Assembly: GCF_018613065.1 (NCBI RefSeq)
Contig: NZ_JAGGQW010000008.1
Location: 1-63,980, forward strand
DNA length: 63,980 nucleotides
Direction: 5' to 3'
Origin: Bacillus sp. ISL-7
GTDB lineage: Bacteria; Bacillota; Bacilli; Bacillales_B; DSM-18226
Below are positions 16,359 through 26,500 of the stretch, piece after piece. Under the pieces are notes generated by a model. That model made no database searches. It worked only from the letters and a program-made list of their open reading frames with translations, and was not told the DNA's origin. Every line of letters begins with the position of its first letter. Position 1 is the stretch's first letter. The translations under genes and the position numbers were made by a program.

Positions 16359-17297
16359 TTACTTCTTAATCAATTCTAACGATACTGGAACAAACTTATC
16401 TACAGATTCTTTCTTAAATACTTTCATTGCTGTTTGTACACCTTTTTGGCCAATTTCAGCTGGCTTTTGCGCTACAGTTGCTGCCATTTTTCCGTCATGG
16501 ACTGCTTTAACGGCGTCATCCGTTGCATCAAAACCAACAACAATGACATCTTTCATTCCAGCTGCATCAAGTGCTTGAAGAGCTCCTAACGCCATTTCAT
16601 CATTGTGAGCAAAAACGGCTTGAATATCTTTGTTGCCTTGAAGAATATTTTCCATTACTGTTAATCCTTTAGCACGGTCAAAATCTGCTGCTTGCTTGGC
16701 AACCACTTGGATATCAGCCACTGCATCAATGGCTTTGTGGAATCCTTCGCCGCGTTCACGTGCTGCAGAAGAACCTGGGATTCCTTCTAATTCTACCACT
16801 TTACCTTTTTTGCCTAACTTTTCAAGAATAAAGTCACCAGCCATTTGACCACCGGCCACATTATCAGAAGCGATATGAGATACAACCGTGCCGCCATTTG
16901 CACTACGGTCAACCGTGATCACTGGAATATTTGCATTATTTGCAGATTCGATCGCAGCTTTAATCGCATCAGAATCAGCTGGATTCACGATTAAAACATT
17001 TACACCTTTTTGAATTAAATCTTCGATATCACTTACTTGCTTCGCTGAATCGTTTTGCGCATCCACCGTAATAATCTCAGTACCTTCTGATTTTGCTTCT
17101 TTCTCAGCACCCTCTTTTAACGAAACAAAGAAAGGATTATTTAACGTTGAGATCGAAAGACCGATTTTTAATTGATCGTCTTTTTTCTCTTTCGCAGAAT
17201 CCTTGACTGAAGAAGAGGAAGGTGCTTTTGTGGAACAACCAGCTAAAACGACCATAAGTACTGTTAAAAATAGAAACCCTTTAAATAGTTTTTTCAT
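16359..17297 (-). CDS. rbsB: ribose ABC transporter substrate-binding lipoprotein
   Basis: The 312-residue protein has a lipoprotein signal peptide with lipobox VLAGCS (Cys near residue 21). It is a type I periplasmic-binding fold, with GLSISTLNNPFFVSLKEGAE, IVNPADSDA, TVDRSANGG and NDEMALGALQAL segments as in RbsB. It captures D-ribose at the outer face of the membrane for RbsA/RbsC. Last gene of the operon, 24 nt after rbsC, followed by the terminator at 16303-16328. Confidence 0.95.
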   Translation of the reverse strand: MKKLFKGFLFLTVLMVVLAGCSTKAPSSSSVKDSAKEKKDDQLKIGLSISTLNNPFFVSLKEGAEKEAKSEGTEIITVDAQNDSAKQVSDIEDLIQKGVNVLIVNPADSDAIKAAIESANNANIPVITVDRSANGGTVVSHIASDNVAGGQMAGDFILEKLGKKGKVVELEGIPGSSAARERGEGFHKAIDAVADIQVVAKQAADFDRAKGLTVMENILQGNKDIQAVFAHNDEMALGALQALDAAGMKDVIVVGFDATDDAVKAVHDGKMAATVAQKPAEIGQKGVQTAMKVFKKESVDKFVPVSLELIKK

Positions 17298-17321
17298 TTT
17301 TATTATTCCCCCATAATTTTA

Positions 17322-18260
17322 TTAGGCAGTTTTTTTACGATCAAGCAAGACGGCTAGTAGGATGACACCTCCTTTAACTACCTGCTGGTAGAAGGAACTT
17401 ACATTCATTAAATTCAAACCATTATTTAAAACTCCAATAATGAGTGCCCCAACCAATGTTCCAAAAATCCACCCTTTACCGCCTGAAAGACTTGTCCCGC
17501 CTAAAACAACGGATGCAATCGCATCAAGTTCATAAGAAGCACCGGCAGTAGGCTGGGCAGAGTCCAATCGGGAGGCAAGGATAATCCCTGCAAGTGCAGA
17601 AAGCGTCCCTGTAATCGAGTAAATCCAAACCTTCACATTTGTAACCTTGATTCCTGATAAAATCGATGCCTCTTCATTGCCGCCAATTGCGTATACTCTG
17701 CGGCCAAACGTGGTTTTTTTCAGGATAAAATAAAGAATCAGATAACAAGCGAGCATCCAAATGACGGGAACGGGAATCCAGCCAAAATAGCCTCTTCCCA
17801 TGATTTCAAAAAAGGAACTCGTTGAAAGACCAGTAATCGGTTTACCATCGGTGTAAACCAAGGTAAGCCCGCGGAAAATTGTCATCGTTGCCAGCGTCGC
17901 GATAAACGGTGCCACTTTTCCTTTGGTGATAAATAGACCATTAATGGCCCCCATCACCGCACCTGCGCCTAAACCAATTAACATCGCTAGCGTAGGATCC
18001 ATTCCATTCGCTAACATCCCAGCGGTTATTGCTGATGATAAGGCTAAAATCGACCCGACCGATAAATCAATCCCACCGGTTAAGATGACGAAGGTCATTC
18101 CGAAGGCAATTAACGCATTAATCGATACTTGGCGCAAAACATTAAAGATATTATCTAAGGTTAAAAAGCTAGAGCTGACGATGGATAGAATGATTGTAAT
18201 CACAATTAGCCCAATTAGCGGACCTAGCTTTTGTAAGATTTGGAACTTCGAGGACTTCAT
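17322..18260 (-). CDS. rbsC: ribose ABC transporter permease
   Basis: The 312-residue membrane protein has about eight to ten helices. It shows the RbsC/AraH family blocks [18 protein letters not shown] and [15 protein letters not shown], and [14 protein letters not shown] near residue 250. It forms the ribose channel with RbsA and RbsB. Its ATG overlaps the rbsA stop (ATGA, 18257-18260). Confidence 0.95.
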   Translation of the reverse strand: MKSSKFQILQKLGPLIGLIVITIILSIVSSSFLTLDNIFNVLRQVSINALIAFGMTFVILTGGIDLSVGSILALSSAITAGMLANGMDPTLAMLIGLGAGAVMGAINGLFITKGKVAPFIATLATMTIFRGLTLVYTDGKPITGLSTSSFFEIMGRGYFGWIPVPVIWMLACYLILYFILKKTTFGRRVYAIGGNEEASILSGIKVTNVKVWIYSITGTLSALAGIILASRLDSAQPTAGASYELDAIASVVLGGTSLSGGKGWIFGTLVGALIIGVLNNGLNLMNVSSFYQQVVKGGVILLAVLLDRKKTA

Positions 18261-19759
18261 TCGTTACTCCCTCCAGTGGCGGATTGCATAATATTTTCTT
18301 GGGTTGCTTCGGACTTGTTAAGCTCGGCGGCTAATTTCCCTTCATGAATGACGAGAACGCGGTCACTCATCCCTAAAATCTCAGGAAGCTCCGACGAAAC
18401 CATAATGATGGAAACCCCTTGTTTCGTTAAATCGTTCATTAATTGATAGATTTCTTTCTTCGCCCCCACATCGACCCCGCGCGTTGGCTCATCAAGAATT
18501 AAGATTTTCGGATTAATTCCCAACCATTTTCCAATGACAATTTTCTGTTGATTCCCACCACTTAAGGATTTGACACTGATTTCACGTCCCGATGTTTTGA
18601 CATGGAGCTTTTCAATCATTTCATCGACCAGGTTCATTTCTGTTTTCGTGGAAATCACACTTTTAGTAGAAATTTTATCGAGCGTCGTGATCGAAAAATT
18701 CTCGCGAACGGACAGTTCGAGAATTAAACCTTGGCTTTTTCGATCCTCCGTTACAAACGCAATTCCAGCTTTAATCGCCTCATACGGAGACTTGATCGAC
18801 ACTTCCTTGCCATCAATGAACATCTTACCGCCATCAACGGAGCGATAACCGAAGATTGCTTGCATGATTTCACTGCGGCCAGCACCCATCAGACCCGCTA
18901 CACCAACAATTTCACCTTGATGGACGGAAAAACTAATATTTTCGAAGGAACCTTTGCTTGTTAAATTTTCGACCTTGAATCGTTCCTGGCCAACGACTGT
19001 ATCTCGTTCCGGAAAACGCTCACCCAGCTGTCTTCCAACCATTAATTTGACAATTTCATCAAAGTTGGTCTTTGCCACTTCTTTGCTATCAATGAATTGC
19101 CCGTCCCGAAGGACTGAAATCTGGTCACAGATTTGAAAAATCTCTTCCATCCGATGAGAGATATAGACGATCCCGACACCTTGTTCCTTTAAGGAGGAAA
19201 TCACTTTAAAAAGGGCCTCAATTTCCCGATCTGTCAGCGCTGCTGTTGGCTCATCCATAATCAGGACTTCGGTATTGGCAGCAACCGCACGGGCTATTTC
19301 AATCATTTGCTGTTGACCAACGGATAAATTTCCTGCTTCCGTATTCGGATCAATTTCAATTCCTAAGCGGTTCAGATATTCTTTCGTCTTCCGCTTCATT
19401 TCTTTATCTTTGGTAATCCCAAACCTGCCGACCGTCAGCTCTTTGCCGAGAAACATATTTTCATAGACCGTGAGATAAGGGATAATATTTAACTCCTGAT
19501 GAATCACAGCAATTCCCATTTGCTCTGCTTCCTTCGGATTTTTAAAATGAACTTCTTTTCCTTTGATAAAAACTTTCCCAGCATCCCGTTCGTAAATACC
19601 GGTTAATATCTTAATCAATGTCGATTTCCCTGCGCCATTTTCCCCCATCAGGGCATGGATTTCACCTCGTAAAAGCTGAAAATCGACTTGATCCAACACC
19701 CTGTTTCCAGAAAACGATTTGCTGATACCCTTCATTTCGATGATAGGTGTGAGGCTCAT
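18257..19759 (-). CDS. rbsA: ribose ABC transporter ATP-binding protein, two ATPase domains
   Basis: The 500-residue protein has tandem ABC domains. The first has Walker [10 protein letters not shown] (about 39), signature [14 protein letters not shown] and Walker B VLIMDEP. The second is a typically degenerate one, with [17 protein letters not shown] and [14 protein letters not shown]. It energises ribose import. Starts 1 nt after rbsD. Confidence 0.95.
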   Translation of the reverse strand: MSLTPIIEMKGISKSFSGNRVLDQVDFQLLRGEIHALMGENGAGKSTLIKILTGIYERDAGKVFIKGKEVHFKNPKEAEQMGIAVIHQELNIIPYLTVYENMFLGKELTVGRFGITKDKEMKRKTKEYLNRLGIEIDPNTEAGNLSVGQQQMIEIARAVAANTEVLIMDEPTAALTDREIEALFKVISSLKEQGVGIVYISHRMEEIFQICDQISVLRDGQFIDSKEVAKTNFDEIVKLMVGRQLGERFPERDTVVGQERFKVENLTSKGSFENISFSVHQGEIVGVAGLMGAGRSEIMQAIFGYRSVDGGKMFIDGKEVSIKSPYEAIKAGIAFVTEDRKSQGLILELSVRENFSITTLDKISTKSVISTKTEMNLVDEMIEKLHVKTSGREISVKSLSGGNQQKIVIGKWLGINPKILILDEPTRGVDVGAKKEIYQLMNDLTKQGVSIIMVSSELPEILGMSDRVLVIHEGKLAAELNKSEATQENIMQSATGGSNE

Positions 19760-19760
19760 A

Positions 19761-20156
19761 TTAGAAAATCACTCCTGCGTGTAAAATGATATTGGCATAG
19801 GGAGTTGCTTCACCGGTGCGAATTACCGCTTTCGCATTCTTCGTTAACGCCTTTAGTTCTTCATGGGTAAGATAGGCAATTGGAACACCATTTACTAGAT
19901 TCGTAACCTGCGCCTCTACTTCTGGATTCTGATCTTTGATTTCATGAGCAAGGGTTACTTTTTCCACCGCCATATCCGCTAATATCACTTCCAGTGTTTC
20001 TATAAACGATGGGGTCCCTAGGCTAAGAGCAAGGTCAATTCGGATTGTTTCTTCCGGGATTGGCAGTCCGCAATCCGCAATCACGATCGTATCCGTATGA
20101 CCAAGCCTTGAAAGGACTTCGGAAATGTGACTATTTAATATGCCGTATTTCTTCAT
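19761..20156 (-). CDS. rbsD: D-ribose pyranase
   Basis: The 131-residue protein shows the RbsD motifs [22 protein letters not shown] (catalytic His in the GHTD turn), ADCGLPIP and the C-terminal [15 protein letters not shown]. It interconverts beta-pyranose and beta-furanose ribose, supplying the form used by RbsK. Its start overlaps the rbsK stop (ATGA). Confidence 0.95.
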   Translation of the reverse strand: MKKYGILNSHISEVLSRLGHTDTIVIADCGLPIPEETIRIDLALSLGTPSFIETLEVILADMAVEKVTLAHEIKDQNPEVEAQVTNLVNGVPIAYLTHEELKALTKNAKAVIRTGEATPYANIILHAGVIF

Positions 20157-21058
20157 AATTCTTCCTTCCCTTCCCGTAAAAACGTCCGAACCTCTTCCAT
20201 CGTCGGCATGCCGCCTTGGGCACCAAGCTTGGTAACCGAAAGGGCCGCAACCGCTGTCGCAAACTGGCAGGCCTCCGCCAAAGACGCCCCTTGACTGATC
20301 GAATACGCGAATCCTCCATTAAAAGAATCCCCTGCACCCGTCGTATCCACAACATCTACTTTAAAACTAGGAATCTCCACTTTTTCCTCTTGAAAAAAAG
20401 TAATCCCCTTTGAACCTCTGGTAATAATACATTTCTTTAACATTGCTTGCCGTTCTTGCTCCGTCCATTCGACCGAATCAAAGAGTAATTGTTGTTCATA
20501 TTCATTCGGAGTAAGATAATCGACCTTTTCTAGCAATTCCTTCGGAAGCGGCTGAATCGGTGCAGGATTCAAAATCACCTTTACCTGATGCTTGTGGGCA
20601 AGCTCGACTGCTTTTTCGACACTTTCAAGTGGTATTTCGAGTTGAAGCAACAAAATATCACTTTTTGCAATCACGTCCTCAAACGATGCCACAAACGCCG
20701 GTGTTACATGATAATTCGCACCTGGAATCACAATAATCTGATTCTCTCCATTCGAGATGGTAATCGCGGCGATTCCTGTTGAGGAATCTGTAACCGGTTC
20801 CACATTGTCCACATTGACACCCTGTTCTTTCAAATGCTTCAATAGGTCCTGGCCAAATAAATCCTTGCCGACACAGCCAATCATCGTCACATCCGCACCC
20901 AATCTTGCAGCGGCTACGGCCTGATTAGCGCCTTTTCCTCCAGGAATCGTATGAAAGGATTCTCCCATCAACGTCTCTCCAAGGATCGGTACTCGATGGG
21001 TACTCGTCACTAAATCCATATTGATACTGCCGATGACAGTCATTTTTCTATTTTTCAA
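20153..21058 (-). CDS. rbsK: ribokinase
   Basis: The 301-residue PfkB-family kinase has the N-terminal GSINMDLV and [16 protein letters not shown] substrate region. The C-terminal [15 protein letters not shown] anion-hole motif carries the catalytic Asp. It phosphorylates ribose to ribose-5-phosphate. It starts 12 nt after rbsR. Confidence 0.95.
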   Translation of the reverse strand: MKNRKMTVIGSINMDLVTSTHRVPILGETLMGESFHTIPGGKGANQAVAAARLGADVTMIGCVGKDLFGQDLLKHLKEQGVNVDNVEPVTDSSTGIAAITISNGENQIIVIPGANYHVTPAFVASFEDVIAKSDILLLQLEIPLESVEKAVELAHKHQVKVILNPAPIQPLPKELLEKVDYLTPNEYEQQLLFDSVEWTEQERQAMLKKCIITRGSKGITFFQEEKVEIPSFKVDVVDTTGAGDSFNGGFAYSISQGASLAEACQFATAVAALSVTKLGAQGGMPTMEEVRTFLREGKEEL

Positions 21059-21070
21059 ATGTTATCACTC

Positions 21071-22060
21071 CTAAGCCCTTGTAGATTGGCCTTTCATTAA
21101 TGAAACTTCAAACAGATGATCTAGCTTCGGAACGGTCTTTCCTTCAATCAGTTTTAGCAACAGCTCACCGGCTGTAGAGCCTAGTTCATAAATCGGCTGA
21201 GCCATCGTCGTGATTTCAGGACTGGTTAATTGGCTCAGTTGGATCCCATCAAAACCGATTAACGAGAGATCGTCTGGTACCCGAATCCCCAGCTTTCTAG
21301 CCGCCTTTAAGACGCCTACTGCCATATAGTCGTTCCCTGCAAAGATCCCATCAATATCAGGATTCGTAATCAGTAACCTCGTGGCTGCCTCTGTCGTCTG
21401 CTCCACATGATAATTTCCATCCACCACTAAATCCGGGTAAAACCATGATTCGTGCTCCACCTCAGCTAAGTAGCCTTTATACCGTTCATCCGCATTACTA
21501 ATGTCGTGCGGACCGCGAATATGAGCAATCTTTTTGCAGCCAATCTTCTTCAAATACTGAACCGCTTGCCTTGCCCCTTCCATATTGTTAACGGAAACAG
21601 AGGGCAAATCGCTACTAATTGGCCTGTCTAACGCCACGATTGGAATGTCTTTATTTTTAATATGCTTAGGCGTCAATGTACTCGTGACAATAATAATTCC
21701 ATCCACATATTTCTGCTTCATGACATCCAAATACATGATTTCCTTTTCCACTTGCCCATCCGAATTACAGAGGATCAATGTATATTCCTGGCTGCTCATC
21801 ACATCTTCAATCGCTCTTGCCACTTCAGGAAAGAACGGGTTCTTAATATCCGGAACAATCAGGGCAATCGTCTTCGACTGTTTCTTAAAAAGACTTCTGG
21901 CCACCTCATTTGGCACATAATTTAATTCCGAAATGGCGAGCAGAACCTTCTTTCTGGTTTCCTCGTTGATATAACCTTTATTATTTAAAACTCTAGAAAC
22001 AGTGGCAACAGACACGTTTGCTAAAGCTGCTACATCCTTAATCGTGCTCATGCTGTTCAC
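21071..22060 (-). CDS. rbsR: LacI-family ribose operon repressor
   Basis: The protein is about 326-329 residues, with an N-terminal LacI helix-turn-helix (TIKDVAALANVSVATVSRVLN) and a sugar-binding domain (IVPDIKNPFFPEV, IDGIFAGNDYMAVG, LSLIGFDG). The start is either GTG at 22060 or ATG at 22051; spacing to AAGGGAAG does not decide. It is the first gene of rbsRKDACB, so it is autoregulated; two matching palindromes lie 35-100 nt upstream. Derepression by ribose is inferred from B. subtilis. Confidence 0.92.
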   Translation of the reverse strand: MNSMSTIKDVAALANVSVATVSRVLNNKGYINEETRKKVLLAISELNYVPNEVARSLFKKQSKTIALIVPDIKNPFFPEVARAIEDVMSSQEYTLILCNSDGQVEKEIMYLDVMKQKYVDGIIIVTSTLTPKHIKNKDIPIVALDRPISSDLPSVSVNNMEGARQAVQYLKKIGCKKIAHIRGPHDISNADERYKGYLAEVEHESWFYPDLVVDGNYHVEQTTEAATRLLITNPDIDGIFAGNDYMAVGVLKAARKLGIRVPDDLSLIGFDGIQLSQLTSPEITTMAQPIYELGSTAGELLLKLIEGKTVPKLDHLFEVSLMKGQSTRA

Positions 22061-22095
22061 TCACTTCCCTTAATGAAAAATTTCTCATTTATTTT

Positions 22096-22157
22096 ATGTA
22101 ACCCGTTACATATTCTTGTAAAAAAAAGGTGTTTTCCCTTTGTGTAACCCGTTACAT
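22096..22157 (-). promoter_or_regulatory. two RbsR-type operators
   Basis: Two copies of TGTAACCCGTTACAT lie at 22096-22111 and 22142-22157, palindromic with a CCCG centre as expected for LacI-family operators. Centre-to-centre spacing is about 46 bp. They sit just upstream of rbsR, which fits autorepression. Confidence 0.8.
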
Positions 22158-22189
22158 ACTGATCAAAAAAATATCGATCCATCTTTTTT

Positions 22190-22203
22190 TGTAATCGCTT
22201 GCA
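22190..22203 (-). promoter_or_regulatory. cre-like site (CcpA) upstream of the ribose operon
   Basis: TGTAATCGCTTGCA matches the cre consensus TGWAANCGNTNWCA at all but one position. It lies about 130 nt upstream of rbsR, so catabolite repression of ribose uptake is likely. Confidence 0.6.
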
Positions 22204-22433
22204 TTTACAAGTTTATTTTAGGGGCTATTATATTTGAAGTCAATACTTTTCTTATTAGTTATTTTACAATAATTTAATTGTTACGTTATTCTTCACATTT
22301 CGTAATATATTTACTAACCTTTAGTAAATTAAGTAAATAGAACGATAGATCCCCTTCCTTACTGCCTTGCCAATCTGAACACCAATTACTTTCGACAAAT
22401 ATCGAGCGGTGCCTGTGTAACCGAAAAAAAAGC

Positions 22434-22478
22434 GCTTGCATTATTAAAATGTTCTATTATAATGCTTGTATACAAGTA
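22434..22478 (+). promoter_or_regulatory. gntR promoter and GntR operator
   Basis: A -35-like TTGCAT (22436) and -10 TATAAT (about 22458-22463) are 16 bp apart. They are followed directly by the palindrome CTTGTATACAAG (22465-22476). This matches the ATACTTGTATACAAGTAT operator of the B. subtilis gnt operon, so GntR probably represses its own gene. Confidence 0.8.
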
Positions 22479-22502
22479 TACTCCTTAAGAGAAGGTGAAT
22501 TT

Positions 22503-23249
22503 ATGGCTGAATCAAAGGAATTTCTTTATCCTGAAAAATGGCTTTCAAAAGCTTCAGCTGGTGATCGTGTAACATCCGAGCTTAGAATGCGTATTATTTC
22601 GGGCATGATTGTAAGCGGTGCTATCCTATCTGAAAATAAATTAGCTGCCGATTTTGGTGTGAGCCGCTCACCCATTCGAGAAGCGTTAAGAATACTTGCA
22701 TCTGAAAATATCATCCGATTAGAAAGAATGGGTGCGGTTGTCATAGGTTTAACAGAAAAAGAATATGCAGAAATTTATGATGTACGTTTACTCATTGAAA
22801 CGTTTGTGTTTGAACGGCTAGTAAGGATGGACACGAATGAATTAGTAATGGAACTTAATAAAATACTAGAAATGATGAAAATTGCCATAAAATACCGAGA
22901 TGCTGATGAGTTTTCCTATCAGGATGTCCTATTCCACGAAACAATTATTCGGTCGATCAATCATTCCTACATCCTGATGATCTGGGAAAATTTAAAGCCT
23001 GTGATGGAAAGCTTGATTGTTCTATCCATGCGCAGTCGTTTTAAAGAAAAGTATGAAGACTTTACAAGGATCATCAATAATCATCAACTGTATATTGATG
23101 CGATCAAAGCAAAAGATCGAGAGCTCATGATTAAGTCGTTACATGAAAACTTTGATGATGTTCAAGAGAAAGTTGAAGACTTATATATGTCCCAACAGAT
23201 GCTTTCGAAAAAGTCTGATAAACTTAAAAAAATCAGAAAAAAAATATAA
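22503..23249 (+). CDS. gntR: gluconate repressor GntR (orphan)
   Basis: The protein has 248 residues from the ATG at 22503, preceded by GAAGGTG; the longer frame from 22449 would start inside the promoter. It has an N-terminal winged helix (LAADFGVSRSPIREALRILASENIIRLERMG broken here as LAADFGVSRSPIREAL and RILASENIIRLERMG). A C-terminal FCD ligand domain follows, with metal-type residues in DVRLLIETF, FHETIIRSINHSY and HQLYIDAIKAKD. It is very close in sequence, as I recall it, to B. subtilis GntR, including the FLYPEKWLSKAS opening. The usual gntK, gntP and gntZ do not follow; a terminator and an unrelated gene do. Its targets must lie elsewhere in the genome. Confidence 0.9.
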   Translation: MAESKEFLYPEKWLSKASAGDRVTSELRMRIISGMIVSGAILSENKLAADFGVSRSPIREALRILASENIIRLERMGAVVIGLTEKEYAEIYDVRLLIETFVFERLVRMDTNELVMELNKILEMMKIAIKYRDADEFSYQDVLFHETIIRSINHSYILMIWENLKPVMESLIVLSMRSRFKEKYEDFTRIINNHQLYIDAIKAKDRELMIKSLHENFDDVQEKVEDLYMSQQMLSKKSDKLKKIRKKI

Positions 23250-23267
23250 TAATTTCTTAATTAATTT

Positions 23268-23320
23268 AAGCTGAAATATATATAGCCAATTCAATGGCTT
23301 AGTATATTTCAGCTTTTTTT
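23268..23320 (+). terminator. intrinsic terminator of gntR
   Basis: AAGCTGAAATATA (23268-23280) pairs with TATATTTCAGCTT (23303-23315), followed by T residues. Confidence 0.9.
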
Positions 23321-23420
23321 ACAACATATATCTAAATGAGGTTTTTACATTTACACAAAATCCTCCTCAATTGCCATTTAAAATTAAAAAAACTTTATCC
23401 GCCTACCCCCAAATTCTTTA

Positions 23421-23456
23421 AATGATTATCTAAGTGTTTGAAGATAATCATTTTTT
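23421..23456. terminator. AT-rich hairpin with T run
   Basis: A perfect 11-bp stem, AATGATTATCT (23421-23431) with AGATAATCATT (23442-23452), is followed by TTTT. It sits in the gap between gntR and the polysaccharide fusion gene. It may be a leader hairpin or a second terminator. Confidence 0.5.
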
Positions 23457-23588
23457 GTCGAAAAATCCGCCCGCGAGATTGTAGGATAACTTTCAGTTAA
23501 CATTTTTTATAAATTCAACTGTATAAAATCAATCTATTACAATAGAATGAAACATTTTTAAAACACTACACCTATAGGAGGAGTCAAT

Positions 23589-26500
23589 GTGAATCGTGGT
23601 TTTAGGTGGATTGTTAGATCATTATTTGCACCCGTCACAGGAAATGCAGGAGCGGTTGCAAGTACACTTGGTTTTTTCATGGGGTTTTTCCCTTTAGATA
23701 GTTTTAGAATACCATTATTGCTTGTTCTTTCACTTTTGTTGCGTCTTAACATCATTGCCTTATTTCTTGGAACGTTGATTCCCCTTTTTATACCAAAGAT
23801 GAATCATTTACCCTTCCTGGATATGCGTGTATTGGAGGATTACTGGTTATATTCTACCCTGAAGTCAAAAATACAGCTTTCACAAACTTTTGTCTCGGGG
23901 GTTCTAGGAGGCTTGATTGGCCTTGTCTGCTACTTTATTTTCCATTGGTTTTACAATTTAGGGCTGAAAAAGAGGGAGAGAAATCAAGAACATGTTTTTC
24001 TTGATCCAGCCAAAAGACGCTGGTCTATTATCAAACGAATGAGTGCAGGCTTTACGGTTTTAATTATTTTAGTATCGACTATTTTTATTGAAAGTCTTAA
24101 TACGAACCCAGAATTTCCTGAACTACAATTGAATAAAAGCGCAGTAAAGAGCGGAATCGAGCCGATTAATAAAAGTTTCAGTGCAGAACAGCTTGCCACT
24201 CAGTTTCAAAAAACGAGTCCTTCCCCTCTTATTCAAAAAAATATCGGGCAATCAAACAAAAAACAAGAAGTGTATGGTTTTTACGTCGATTGGGACAAAA
24301 ACAGCCATACTTCTTTTAAAAAGAATAGCGATTCGATTACAACATTAGTGCCGGGGTGGATGCAGCTTACTCCTGGCCTTACCCTAAAAACCAGCACGAA
24401 CAAGTCCATTATTGCAGAGGCCAAAGCCTATAATATAAAGATTCTCCCATTAGTGAATAATTTTAGTCATAATAAATGGGATGGCGAAGCTCTTCACCGC
24501 TTATTTATTACTCCCGGTGCTGAAGATCTTTTTATTAAAAAGATGTTGGATTATGTGAGAACAAATGACTTTGACGGAATTAATATAGACTTTGAAGGTA
24601 TCCATCCAAAGGACAAAGATGATTTCACACATTTTATCGATAAAGTTCATGAGGCGTTTCATCCGCATGGTCTGATGGTCACACTGGATGTTCCGCCGAA
24701 TAACAACAGTTTTAACTATACTTATTTAGCAACGAAGGTTGATCGGATGATTGTCATGCTCTATGACCAGCACCATTCGATGAGTAAACCTGGACCTGTG
24801 GCTCCATCTGATTGGGTAAAAGAGAACTTGAACCAGCTCCATATTCCTTCTGAAAAATTGATTGTGAGTTTGGGAAGCTTCGGTTACGACTGGGAAGAAA
24901 ACTCCCATCAGCCCGCAGATACGGTTGCTTTCGGCGATATCATGGATTTAGGAATTGGGACCAACCTCCAAATCCAATGGAATAAACAAATAGGTAACCC
25001 TTATGTACGCTACAAAAGAAACGGAAAAAACCATATTGTTTGGTTTTTAGATGCAGCTTCATTTTATAATCAAATGAAGTTATCGATGGATCACGGTTCA
25101 AGAGGAATTGCGGTTTGGCGGCTCGGTTCTGAAGATCCTTCAATCTGGAATTACTTGAATAAACCAAAGGAAATTACCGATCCATCCCATGCCCTTCAAA
25201 CCTTGGTCAGCCCTAAGCCTGTTCATTATACAGGTGCTGGAGAGATTTTAAAAATTGCCTCTCCATCAGAAAAAGGAAAAAGAACGATTCAATTGGATTC
25301 ACATGGGTTGATTCAAACCGAAACCTATCGTAAATTACCAAAGCCTTCCGAGGTCGTTCGGTATGGCCAACCAAAACGTAAGGAAGTCGTCCTTACCTTT
25401 GATGACGGTCCGGATCCAACCTATACACCACAAATATTAGACATTTTGGACAAGAATCACATAAAAGGAAGCTTCTTTATCATTGGAGAGAACGCACTGC
25501 AGCATCCAGAACTGGTTAACAAGATGTATAAAGAAGGTCACGAAATTGGTAACCATACCTTTACCCATCCGGATGTTGCATCGATCACACCATTTCAAAC
25601 GAGAATGGAGCTAAATGCAAATCAGCGATTATTTCAAGAAATTACCGGTCATTCGATGACTCTTTTCCGTCCGCCGTATGTGGCTAATGCGGAACCGAGC
25701 ACAAAGAGCGAACTGGAGCCAATTTTGCGAGCACAGGATATGGGTTATACCATGGTCGGTGAATTAATTGACTCAGACGATTGGCAAAGACTTTCTAGTG
25801 ATGAAATTGTGAAGCGGGTCTTGGATCAGCTTCCTGAAGGAAATGTGATTTTGATGCACGATGCTGGCGGTAACCGCTCCAACACAGTAGAAGCCTTGCC
25901 TACGATTATTAAAGAACTCAAACAGCGCGGCTATACATTTACCACCATTGCTGATCTAACTGGAAAAAGTAATAGTCAGATAATTCCCCCTGTTAAGGAC
26001 AGCCCTTATTTGGTCTATGACAAGGCTGTTTTCATGGTGCTACAAGGCTGGCACGTAGGATTAAGCTTCCTGTTCTACTCAGCGATCCTGTTAGGAATCT
26101 TACGACTGGCTATCTTCGTTTTCCTTTCAAGAAAGCAAGTAAAAAGGTATAAGGAGACCGTGATCGACCTTGGCTTTGCCCCTTTTGTCAGCGTCGTGAT
26201 TGCTGCATACAACGAGGAAAAAGTAATTTGTAAAACAGTAGATTCAATTTTATCCAGCGACTACCCAGCTTTTGAGATACTGATTATCGATGACGGATCA
26301 AAGGATGATACGGCTGGTGTCGTTCAAGAAACATATGCAAACCATCCGCTTATCAGATTAATAAAAAAAACCAATGGGGGAAAATCTTCTGCTGTTAATC
26401 TTGGTTTTAAAGAAGCAAACGGGGAAATCGTGGTGGCTCTTGATGCCGATACACTCATCGCGGAAAATGCCATTTCATTGCTTGTTAACCATTTTAAAAA

